From the NCBI GenBank assembly GCA_963756515.1, contig CAVWNV010000003.1, positions 186,001 through 250,000 of the forward strand: DNA of 64,000 bases, given 5' to 3'. The first letter of the stretch is position 1. The number at the start of each line of letters is the position of its first letter. The notes beneath the pieces are model-generated. The model saw nothing but the letters and a program-made list of their open reading frames with translations, did no database searches and was not told where the DNA came from. The position numbers and the translations under genes are program-made. The stretch is from Bog-756 sp963756515 (GTDB lineage: Bacteria; Actinomycetota; Acidimicrobiia; Acidimicrobiales; RAAP-2). This document shows positions 34,316-40,637 of this stretch, piece by piece.

Positions 34316-34720
34316 GTGAGCCACCATCGACGACTCAAGCAGCGGACCAATCAGTTGCTCGCCGGTCTCGGGTGCAGCCCGGACGAGGTGGCCGTGACCC
34401 TCGAGGCCGCCGGGGTGCACGGAGTACCGAAGAGCAACCAGTCGTGTGCCATCGCCCTGTACCTGACGGCGCTGATGGGATCGGACTCCGGGGTTCGCTC
34501 CGTGGCCATCGGGCCCTGTTCGTTGGTGATGGAGATCATCTCACCCCCGGACGGCCGACCGGCGGGTCGACTCTTGGTTCAACTGCCCAAGCCGGTACGT
34601 CGGTTCGTAGCGGCCTTCGACGCACAGCAGTATCCGATGCTCACCCGCCAGCAGGGCGGCGATGCGCGGTCTTCGGCCCCGTCGGACCAGACACCCGTCG
34701 TTCTCGCCGACCGTCGCTGA
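34316..34720 (+). CDS. 134-residue protein of unknown function between the paired zinc ribbons
   Basis: A soluble protein starting VSHHRRLKQRTNQLLAGLGC, with a helical N-terminus and a mixed alpha/beta middle (IALYLTALMGSDSGVRSVAI, then GPCSLVMEII). A disordered tail of about 25 residues follows. The GTG at 34316 has AGGAGG five bases upstream; an ATG at 34289 lacks a ribosome-binding site. It is framed by two homologous 55-residue zinc-ribbon genes that point toward it, which hints at a functional set. No family recognised. Confidence 0.65.
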   Translation: MSHHRRLKQRTNQLLAGLGCSPDEVAVTLEAAGVHGVPKSNQSCAIALYLTALMGSDSGVRSVAIGPCSLVMEIISPPDGRPAGRLLVQLPKPVRRFVAAFDAQQYPMLTRQQGGDARSSAPSDQTPVVLADRR

Positions 34721-34742
34721 ACGCCGGCCCGGGCGGCCAGGG

Positions 34743-34910
34743 TTACGAGGCTCGCCGCAGGCGGAATTGGGCATCCGACCACGCATACCGGCACGACCGG
34801 CACCGCCAGCTGATTCCCCGGTCCGGATTCGCCGCCCGGTTCACGATCAGGGTCGGTATGTCAAGGGAACCGCAGCTCGGGCAGATATGGGTGACGTCAT
34901 GTTCGTTCAT
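34743..34910 (-). CDS. 55-residue zinc-ribbon protein (copy B)
   Basis: Paralogue of the protein at 34050-34217, of exactly the same length and with cysteines at the same positions (10, 13, 37, 40). It starts MNEHDVTHICPSCGSLDIPT and ends RLRRAS. It is encoded on the opposite strand, converging on the 134-residue unknown gene and ending 22 bp from it. A GGAG lies eight bases before the ATG. In-frame sequence upstream to 35207 is noncoding-like. Role unknown. Confidence 0.75.
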   Translation of the reverse strand: MNEHDVTHICPSCGSLDIPTLIVNRAANPDRGISWRCRSCRYAWSDAQFRLRRAS

Positions 34911-35359
34911 GGGCCGATCTCCGACTCGGTGGCTGTCTCCCCTTCCATCGACAGTCCACCCCGGATCTTGAGCCGCAGCCACTCCCGAGCCGTGCGGGTG
35001 GCGGCGAGAACGGCGGTTCCGGGCCCGGCCCTCCCGGGCGCCATCCCCGGGACGGGCCCGACGAGAACAGGGGGGACGTTCCGTCCCCACGTCGGGGACG
35101 CCGCACCCGGAATCGGGGACGGTGTCCGACCCCCCGACCATGAGAAATCCCTGGTGTCCCGGCCAGGTCCCCCTCCCTCCCCGACGCGGACCATGCAAGT
35201 TGTGCACGGGCTGCCGGTGAGCAATAATCGGCCATCGCCGTCACGGCACCGATAACCTGCCCAGGGCCCTCCGCCAGGCCCCTTCGTGACCGGTGACTGG
35301 GCGAGTTGTGAGCCTCCGTGGGCTGGCGGGAACCCGCGGACGAGGAAGAGAGCGCGGCA
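34911..35359. other. 449-bp intergenic region upstream of the LPXTG protein gene
   Basis: No open frame here has convincing coding character. The region contains a GTCCCC-ACGTC-GGGGAC hairpin near 35083-35099, clusters of C-rich sequence, a promoter-like pair at 35200-35228 and a GC-rich potentially structured leader of about 120 bases before the start at 35360, including a GCGGG-AACCCGC element near 35327-35338. A structured 5' leader is possible, but it does not match a riboswitch class with confidence. Confidence 0.5.
35200..35228 (+). promoter_or_regulatory. Candidate promoter of the LPXTG protein gene
   Basis: TTGTGC (35200-35205) and AATAAT (35223-35228) are separated by 17 bases, the ideal spacing for a sigma-70-type promoter, in a GC-rich background where AATAAT is conspicuous. 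It would yield a leader of about 125 bases before the ATG at 35360. Confidence 0.4.
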
Positions 35360-35848
35360 ATGAAACGACAGATCACGATTGCGAGTTCGATCATCGCGCT
35401 CGTGCTGCTCGGTGCGATCGCGGGTGGCGCGGCCTGGGGTGCGTCGACCGGGTCGTCATCCGCCGCCGACGCCGACGCCGTCGCCGATTGCGGCTGCACG
35501 ACGACCACGACCACGATGCCGGACACCGACTCGTCCACGAGCATCCCGGATGCTCCGGCGTCGACGACCACCACGTCCACCACGTCCACCACCCTGCAGC
35601 CGATGACAGCGGCCGCCAGCGTCGTCCCGACGACCACCTCACCCCAGTCCCTGCCGTTCACTGCGGCCGCCACTGACACACCGGCCCCGGCCGCCACCTC
35701 GCAGCTTCCGTTCACGGGCATCGACACCAGGCCGTTCTTGATCATCGGCGTGGCGTTGGTGGCGATGGGACTCTCGCTGCTGGTGAGGCGGCGCCGAGGA
35801 GCCCACTCGCTGCGACGGTTCCGTCACCAGAGCCGCTCGACCGTCTGA
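35360..35848 (+). CDS. LPXTG cell-wall-anchored surface protein (sortase substrate)
   Basis: A 162-residue secreted protein. Residues 1-35 are a signal peptide (MKRQITIASSIIALVLLGAI plus a small-residue cleavage zone). Residues 40-110 are a Thr/Ser/Ala/Pro-rich, presumably extended and glycosylatable stalk with CGC near its start. The C-terminus is a full sorting signal: LPFTG, hydrophobic helix FLIIGVALVAMGLSLLV and RRRRG tail. A second, degenerate LPFTA occurs about 20 residues before the LPFTG. No enzymatic domain is present, so it is probably a stalk or coat component. No sortase gene is in the window. Confidence 0.85.
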   Translation: MKRQITIASSIIALVLLGAIAGGAAWGASTGSSSAADADAVADCGCTTTTTTMPDTDSSTSIPDAPASTTTTSTTSTTLQPMTAAASVVPTTTSPQSLPFTAAATDTPAPAATSQLPFTGIDTRPFLIIGVALVAMGLSLLVRRRRGAHSLRRFRHQSRSTV

Positions 35849-36029
35849 ATCCCGGTCGCCCCGTCGGCGCCCAGTCCGTCGGGTCGTTCGAGCCCCACCT
35901 TCCTCGGATCCTCACGGGACCCGGTGTTGTCCCGGTCCCGGACCCCCGCCGGAACCCCCGGTCGCGACGGCACCACTGCGGCACTGGGACCAGCCGGAGC
36001 CCGTCGGTAGTCGGATCCGACATGAGGGA

Positions 36030-36047
36030 GAATCCCTCTGGGGATTC
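36030..36047. promoter_or_regulatory. Inverted repeat upstream of the wHTH regulator, possible operator
   Basis: GAATCCC and GGGATTC are perfect 7-bp arms separated by TCTG, about 50 bases upstream of the regulator start. No T tract follows, so an operator for the adjacent winged-helix protein is more likely than a terminator for the LPXTG gene, whose stop is 180 bp away. Confidence 0.4.
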
Positions 36048-36083
36048 AACATTAGCAACTTATTTCAGGAAATATTTTTAGAC

Positions 36084-36089
36084 TATATT
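36084..36089 (+). promoter_or_regulatory. -10 element for leaderless wHTH gene
   Basis: TATATT lies in the most AT-rich stretch of the window and ends six bases before the ATG at 36096, placing transcription start at the start codon. No Shine-Dalgarno is present, consistent with a leaderless mRNA. Confidence 0.45.
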
Positions 36090-36095
36090 GGAAGC

Positions 36096-36434
36096 ATGTC
36101 GGACTGGAGCTTCCTCACCAACCACGCCAGAGTGCTCGGTTGCATAGCTCACGACCCCGGGATACGGCTTCGAGACATCGCCACCACTCTGGACATCACC
36201 GAGCGGAGCGCCTTTGCCATCGTCTCCGACCTGATCACAGGGGGGTACGTGGCCAAAGAGAAGGAGGGGCGCCGCAACCGCTATCACATCCAGGCCGACG
36301 CACCTCTGGGTGAGGTCATCGGTCGCCTGCGGACAACCGGCGAGTTCTTGCGGATCATGGTCGGACCGCCCCCCGCCGGCCGGAACTCGATCGCCCCCGC
36401 GTTGAGTCGGCCCACGGACCGGCGGACGGGGTGA
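36096..36434 (+). CDS. Winged helix-turn-helix transcriptional regulator (MarR/ArsR-like)
   Basis: A 112-residue DNA-binding protein. Residues 5-70 hold the wHTH: LTNHARVLGCIAHDPGIRLR, IATTLDITERSAFAIVSDL as helix-turn-helix, then the wing GYVAKEKEGRRNRYHI. This arrangement is common in actinobacterial single-domain regulators annotated as MarR-like or helix-turn-helix proteins. The last 40 residues are Pro/Arg-rich and probably disordered. It has an AT-rich upstream region with an inverted repeat and a -10 set for leaderless expression, and converges with the small strong-SD gene at 36451. Confidence 0.85.
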   Translation: MSDWSFLTNHARVLGCIAHDPGIRLRDIATTLDITERSAFAIVSDLITGGYVAKEKEGRRNRYHIQADAPLGEVIGRLRTTGEFLRIMVGPPPAGRNSIAPALSRPTDRRTG

Positions 36435-36450
36435 ACGTCCGGATTCACGA

Positions 36451-36633
36451 CTACGAGGAGAGCAGACCAGCTTCGACGTTGGCGGGCTTCTTGTCGGCAT
36501 GCCGGTAGGGGGAGCGGCTTTTCGTCGATGGACGGCCGTCCAACGTGGTGGCCCCTGAAAAGAGGGACACTCCGAAGGCACCGGATGCCATGGCGGGGTC
36601 TGCGTCTTCGATTCTCAGACGAACATTGGTCAT
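36451..36633 (-). CDS. 60-residue protein with perfect Shine-Dalgarno, function unknown
   Basis: A small Cys-free protein beginning MTNVRLRIEDADPAMASGAF, then a Gly/Ser/Ala-rich middle (GVSLFSGATTLDG) and a basic, polar C-terminal part. The sequence AAGGAGGT five bases before the ATG at 36633 is a full-consensus ribosome-binding site, the strongest in the window, so high expression is expected. An in-frame upstream start at 36702 is less likely. Tandem TGTCACC/GGTGACA palindromes lie 64-102 bases upstream. It could be a peptide precursor or small regulator, but no family or modifying enzyme is recognised. Confidence 0.65.
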   Translation of the reverse strand: MTNVRLRIEDADPAMASGAFGVSLFSGATTLDGRPSTKSRSPYRHADKKPANVEAGLLSS

Positions 36634-36696
36634 GGTGACCTCCTTGATCGGAACTTGTAGGACACCTCCATACTGCGCCCGAGCTCGGTCCGGGTC

Positions 36697-36735
36697 TGTC
36701 ACCGGGGTGACACAAGCACTGTCACCGTCGTGACG
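36697..36735. promoter_or_regulatory. Tandem TGTCACC/GGTGACA palindromes, candidate operator pair
   Basis: TGTCACC-GG-GGTGACA (36697-36712) is a perfect 16-bp palindrome. A second, imperfect copy TGTCACC-GT-CGTGACG follows at 36720-36735, with centres 23 bp (about two helical turns) apart. The sites lie between the divergent 60-residue protein gene and the F420-type oxidoreductase gene. This is the form expected for a dimeric regulator binding cooperatively; the regulator is unknown. Confidence 0.55.
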
Positions 36736-36906
36736 TTCGGGCCGGCCTCAGGGGAGGCGCCGGAGTCGCCGGCCTCCACCAGCCCACCCGACGCTTCTAT
36801 CCGACGGGGTCACAGTGCAGTTGCACCGGTGGCCTGATCTGGAGGCCCACCGGAACCGATGATGCGCGACGGCAGGCCCTGGCCTCACCATCTAGTGTTC
36901 GGATCC

Positions 36907-37836
36907 GTGCCCACCCACCCGTTCATCACCGCCGGACTGCCCACGACCCGATTCAGTGAACCAAGCGAGTTCCTGTCCGGCGAGGCGGTCGCCGAGGTCG
37001 CAGCAAGCTTGGAGGACGCCGGATTCGATGGCTGCCACGTCACCGACCATCCGGCTCCCGACGCCCGATGGCTGGACGGCGGCGGCCACCATGCCCTGGA
37101 CCCCTTTGTGGCCCTGTCGTTCGCGGCAGCGGCGACGACCACCTTGCGATTGCAGACCTACATCTACGTCGCCGGCTACCGAAACCCGTTCCTGTCGGCC
37201 AAGTCGGCGCTCAGTTTGGACCTGCTCTCCAGCGGAAGGCTCATCCTGGGGGTGGCCGCCGGTTACCTGAAGCCCGAGTTCGGCGCCCTCGGTGTCGACT
37301 TCGACGAGCGCAACGAACTGCTGGAGGAGGCCATCGAGGTCATGAAGCTGGCCTGGACCGGTGAGACCGTCACCTATGAGGGTCGGCACTTCAAGGCCCG
37401 GGGCGTACGCATGCAACCCCGTCCGGTGGCCAAACCCCACCCGCCGATCTGGATGGGTGGCAACTCGACGCAAGCCATCCGCCGGGCCGTGGAGACCTGC
37501 CAGGGTTGGGCTCCGTTTCGGAGCGGGCGCATTGCCGACTCCACCCGCACCGCCTCCGTCACGGGCGTCGAGGACCTGGTCCCGCGAATCGAACTGGCCC
37601 GCCAGCACGCCGAGGCCATCGGTCGCACCGAGCCCCTGGAGATCTGTTTCAGTGCCGGCGACAACGACGGAGGTCCCGAAGGAAGCGAGGCCCGACGTCA
37701 TGACATCGAGCGCCTGGGTCAGGCCGGGGTGACCTGGGTATCGGTCGGCTTCGACGATGAGAACACCCGCACACGCCGGCAGTTCATCGACCGGGCCCGA
37801 CGCTACGCCGACGAGGTGATCGCCCCCCTTCGGTGA
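36907..37836 (+). CDS. LLM-class F420-dependent oxidoreductase (TIGR03619-like)
   Basis: A 309-residue luciferase-like barrel. It has DGCHVTDHPAPDARW, AATTTLRLQTYIYVAGYRNPF, SLDLLSSGRLILGVAAGYLKPEFGALG (over two elements), HFKARGVRMQPRPVAKPHPPIWMGG and VTWVSVGFD near the C-terminus. These features match the actinobacterial F420-dependent subfamily TIGR03619. The GTG at 36907 is taken as start because the upstream frame to 36859 has no ribosome-binding site, and TAGTGT sits one -10 distance before it, suggesting a leaderless message. Substrate unknown. Confidence 0.88.
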   Translation: MPTHPFITAGLPTTRFSEPSEFLSGEAVAEVAASLEDAGFDGCHVTDHPAPDARWLDGGGHHALDPFVALSFAAAATTTLRLQTYIYVAGYRNPFLSAKSALSLDLLSSGRLILGVAAGYLKPEFGALGVDFDERNELLEEAIEVMKLAWTGETVTYEGRHFKARGVRMQPRPVAKPHPPIWMGGNSTQAIRRAVETCQGWAPFRSGRIADSTRTASVTGVEDLVPRIELARQHAEAIGRTEPLEICFSAGDNDGGPEGSEARRHDIERLGQAGVTWVSVGFDDENTRTRRQFIDRARRYADEVIAPLR

Positions 37837-37906
37837 CTGGCCCACCGGACCGGACGACCGGCTCCATCCACCGACTGATCGAGAAGTGTGGCTACCATCG
37901 CCACCC

Positions 37907-38089
37907 ATGGCGAAAAAGCAGAAGCAGCCCCGCTCCCATCCGCAGCAGGACGTGGACGAACCGACCAAGGTCGAGCTGACGGGTATAGCCCAGGCGGCCC
38001 AGGAGCTTTCGCTGGCCGTGGAGGAGTTCGACCGTCTGGCCTCCTCGTGGTCCAGCGAGACATCCGACGGAAAACTCGTCCGCAGCTAG
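37907..38089 (+). CDS. 60-residue hypothetical protein
   Basis: A small protein with a Lys/Gln-rich start (MAKKQKQPRSHPQQDVDEP) and one amphipathic helix (VELTGIAQAAQELSLAVEEF). There is no membrane segment and no cysteine. No Shine-Dalgarno is visible before the ATG, so leaderless translation would be needed. It follows the F420-type oxidoreductase by 70 bp. Function unknown; could be spurious. Confidence 0.5.
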   Translation: MAKKQKQPRSHPQQDVDEPTKVELTGIAQAAQELSLAVEEFDRLASSWSSETSDGKLVRS

Positions 38090-38107
38090 CACCAGCCGCG
38101 GGATCCG

Positions 38108-38284
38108 CTACCTTCGTTTCACGGCCTCAGCTCTTCGGCTGTCGAACTCTTCGTCACTGAGCAGACCGTAACGGTGCAGCTCGGTGAGATTGCGGACGTG
38201 AGTGGCGATGGTGAGTTCGACACCGCCGACATCGTCCGAAACCGTCTGCCTGCCATCCTGCTGTTCCGACACGTACTCCCCCAT
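38108..38284 (-). CDS. Small SHOCT-domain protein
   Basis: A 58-residue protein. Residues 25-58 (HVRNLTELHRYGLLSDEEFD and onward to KRR) match the SHOCT short C-terminal domain, a helix-turn-helix-like oligomerisation or nucleic-acid-associated element usually found at the ends of larger proteins. Residues 1-24 are polar and acidic. The start at 38284 lacks a Shine-Dalgarno; longer in-frame reading to 38485 looks noncoding. It ends 18 bp from the convergent 60-residue gene. Confidence 0.6.
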   Translation of the reverse strand: MGEYVSEQQDGRQTVSDDVGGVELTIATHVRNLTELHRYGLLSDEEFDSRRAEAVKRR

Positions 38285-38468
38285 GGTCAGCAAGCTACCG
38301 AACGGATCGGTGCGCCACAACCGACTTCCGGGGCCCGTCGGCGTCCGCACCGGCCGGTTCGGGCCGACGACGACCTCGAACCACTGAACGGTCGATCCGG
38401 CCAGGCCCGGCCGGAGTGGAGCCTTCCGTCGCGTTCTGCGGTCCCATGGCCACGCTGAGCGGCGCCCT

Positions 38469-38630
38469 CTATCGAACCTCGGCATGGGGCGTCATGATGT
38501 ATCCCTGGTCCGACACCCGGCCTGGGTAGTCCGGGTGACATACGGGCCAGTGGTTGGATCGTTCAGCCAGGTTCCAGACCGTCCACTGATTCAGGCCGAC
38601 GGCACAATTCGGGCAACGCTGGAGGGGCAT
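38469..38630 (-). CDS. Possible 53-residue Cys/Trp-rich small protein
   Basis: A short frame starting MPLQRCPNCAVGLNQWTVWN and ending PHAEVR, with a CPNC knuckle and a downstream Cys-His pair that could bind zinc. Its third-position GC is better than that of the opposite frame in this stretch. It has no ribosome-binding site and would start only four bases from the divergent GTG at 38634, so it may not be real. Confidence 0.3.
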   Translation of the reverse strand: MPLQRCPNCAVGLNQWTVWNLAERSNHWPVCHPDYPGRVSDQGYIMTPHAEVR

Positions 38631-38633
38631 CCG

Positions 38634-39008
38634 GTGAACAAGTTTCGCACGTGGGAAGCGGGGATCACTCCGGTCCTCCATGGCGCCATGGCCGTACTGA
38701 ACGCCTGCGATCGCGCCTGTGAGTCCCACTGGGCCCCGGCCTTGGTCTCGCACGCCGACCAGATCGGCGCCGCAGCGCGGTCCGTGCATGAGTGGATCGA
38801 GGAGCATCAATGCCCGTATCCCGACCTCGATTTCCTCCTGGTCGGAATGGCTCGTTCCTACGTCTATCTCGCCGGCAGCTTGATGGAGTTGTCCGCCGCA
38901 GACTCCCCCGGCGCCTGGGGCGAGTTGGAGCGCGACCTACGGGGGGTTCATCGGTCGGTGGCCGGAGTTCTGGCCGCCATGTACCGGGAGTCGGCCCGAC
39001 AGGTCTAG
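38634..39008 (+). CDS. 124-residue helical protein of unknown function
   Basis: A soluble, all-helical protein. After VNKFRTWEAGITPVLHGAMA come CDRACESHWAPALVSHADQI and a Leu-rich helix LDFLLVGMARSYVYLAGSLM. The GTG at 38634 has GGAGGGG six bases upstream and good codon bias follows; the in-frame extension back to 38484 has poor bias. No family recognised. It lies 128 bp before the methyltransferase gene on the same strand. Confidence 0.6.
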   Translation: MNKFRTWEAGITPVLHGAMAVLNACDRACESHWAPALVSHADQIGAAARSVHEWIEEHQCPYPDLDFLLVGMARSYVYLAGSLMELSAADSPGAWGELERDLRGVHRSVAGVLAAMYRESARQV

Positions 39009-39136
39009 GGCCGAGGGCCATCCGCTGTACCCAGGATCGAGCTGCACGTCCACCTCGAGGCGACGCTCCCACCCGCGATCTTGTTCGAGATGGCATCCAG
39101 AAACCGCGTCGACCATGGCGCGGCGATACTGACGCC

Positions 39137-39934
39137 ATGGTCGATCGATATTGGTTTGACAACTCGCTGTCCGACGAGGGTGACCGCCTTCGTCTGCTGG
39201 AGGCGATTGCAGACCCCCGGTCGATACGTCTCCTCGACGAGCTCGAGGTCGGACCGGGATGGAGGTGTGCCGAGTTGGGGGCGGGCGGTGGATCGATGGC
39301 GAGGTGGCTGGCCAGCCGGGTCGGAGAGCAGGGTTCGGTCGTAGCGGTGGACCGTGATGTCTCGTTGCTGAGCCATCTGGACGAACAGCCCAACGTAGAA
39401 GTGGTGGAATCCTCTCTCGAGGAGCTGGATCTCGCCACGGCATCGCTGGACCTGATCCACACCCGCAACGTCCTGATGCATATCGACGGTGCTGACGAGA
39501 TCTTGGCCCACCTGATCGGGGCCCTGCGACCGGGCGGAGTCCTTCTCGTCGAGGAGGCGGACTACTTCCCTCTCGCCGGCATGACGTCCCGGGCCCTCTT
39601 CGAAGTGGCCGGCGCGCTGGTGGCCGGATGGACATGGGCACGCACCATCCCCAACACGATCTCCACCCTGCCGGTCGTCGACATCTCCGTCACGATGGAC
39701 ACCTCGATGCTGCAAGGCGGATCCCCCGAGGCGGCGTTCTGGTCCTACACCCTTCGGTCCGTCCAGAGTCGCGTTACGGATCATGCCCTCTCATGCGTCT
39801 CCAAGGAGACCTTCGACCAGGCGATGGAACTGTTGGCCGACAATTGCTTCTGGACTCCGCTGGCCGCAGTGGTCTGTGTCTCCTGTCGCCGGTCCTCGCT
39901 ACTGATGCCTCCCCATGGCCAGATCGACGGCTGA
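39137..39934 (+). CDS. Class I SAM-dependent methyltransferase
   Basis: A 265-residue Rossmann methyltransferase. Motif I is CAELGAGGGSMARWL near residue 38, motif post-I VVAVDRDVSLL, motif II LDLIHTRNVLMHI and motif III LRPGGVLLVEEADYF. The substrate-binding C-terminal part has no assignable signature. GATACT at 39125-39130 is placed as a -10 for transcription starting at the ATG, suggesting a leaderless message. Its 3' end overlaps the convergent TetR gene by 36 bases. Substrate unknown. Confidence 0.88.
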   Translation: MVDRYWFDNSLSDEGDRLRLLEAIADPRSIRLLDELEVGPGWRCAELGAGGGSMARWLASRVGEQGSVVAVDRDVSLLSHLDEQPNVEVVESSLEELDLATASLDLIHTRNVLMHIDGADEILAHLIGALRPGGVLLVEEADYFPLAGMTSRALFEVAGALVAGWTWARTIPNTISTLPVVDISVTMDTSMLQGGSPEAAFWSYTLRSVQSRVTDHALSCVSKETFDQAMELLADNCFWTPLAAVVCVSCRRSSLLMPPHGQIDG

Positions 39935-40552
39935 CGGATCGACTCCCAGTCCTCGGGTCAAGAAGTGCATGGCCGAGGCCAGCAACGATTCTTCCGCCAT
40001 GTCGGGCTCCAGCGAACGCATCAGACCGATACCACGGAACAGTGCCACGATGATCTTGGCCGCATCTACGGCTGACTCGGACGACTCGATGCCCAGGCGG
40101 TCCCGACCGGACTCGATGATGGTGGCTATGGCCCGGATGTTCTCGGCGTCGAGCTGGGCCAGCTTGGCGCGAGCGGAGCTGTTGCGCAGAGCGTAGAGGG
40201 CGAACTCGAGGTAGAGCGTGTCCCAGTTCTCCGGCATCTGCTCGAACTCCCCCTTGACCAGGCCGGCGAAATCTCCGAGTCGCGCCTCCGGCGGGATGTC
40301 CGAATCCTCCAACGCCTTGTGCAACGCCTGCATCTCGCGGGCCCAGGCCTCCTCCAGCAGGGCCATGAACAGATCCTCTTTGCTCTTGAAGTTCGAGTAC
40401 ACCGCGCCCTTGGTGAAGCCAGCCGCCGCCGCCACCTCGTCGAGGGTGGCGGCGTGGAAGCCGCGCTGGGCGAAGACCTGAGCAGCCGCCCGAAGCAGGT
40501 ACTCACGCGTCTGCTGTCGTCGGCGCTCGGCCGTCAGTGGTTCGAGGGTCAT
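39899..40552 (-). CDS. TetR-family repressor of the adjacent ABC exporter
   Basis: A 217-residue regulator. The HTH covers residues 12-58 (LLRAAAQVFAQRGFHAATLD, then EVAAAAGFTKGAVYSNFKSK), typical of TetR proteins. The remaining all-helical ligand domain ends RGLGVDPSAVDLAMG. It is divergent from a two-gene DrrAB-type exporter across a short region with two palindromes, so it most likely represses the exporter and itself until a hydrophobic drug-like ligand binds. The 3' end overlaps the methyltransferase gene. Confidence 0.92.
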   Translation of the reverse strand: MTLEPLTAERRRQQTREYLLRAAAQVFAQRGFHAATLDEVAAAAGFTKGAVYSNFKSKEDLFMALLEEAWAREMQALHKALEDSDIPPEARLGDFAGLVKGEFEQMPENWDTLYLEFALYALRNSSARAKLAQLDAENIRAIATIIESGRDRLGIESSESAVDAAKIIVALFRGIGLMRSLEPDMAEESLLASAMHFLTRGLGVDPSAVDLAMGRHQ

Positions 40553-40570
40553 GGGCTTGAGCTACTGAGA

Positions 40571-40603
40571 AGTATAGGTCATACTAGCAAGTATGCTGCA
40601 TAC
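40571..40603. promoter_or_regulatory. Two palindromes between tetR and exporter, candidate TetR operators
   Basis: AGTAT-AGGTC-ATACT (40571-40585) and GTATGC-T-GCATAC (40591-40603) sit side by side, centres 19 bp apart, in the AT-rich gap between the divergent tetR and ABC genes. They share the GTAT/ATAC core. If the exporter starts at GTG 40638, both lie fully upstream of both coding regions. Confidence 0.6.
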
Positions 40604-40637
40604 GGGCCAGGATTCACGCCGTGTCGGAGGAACCCAG

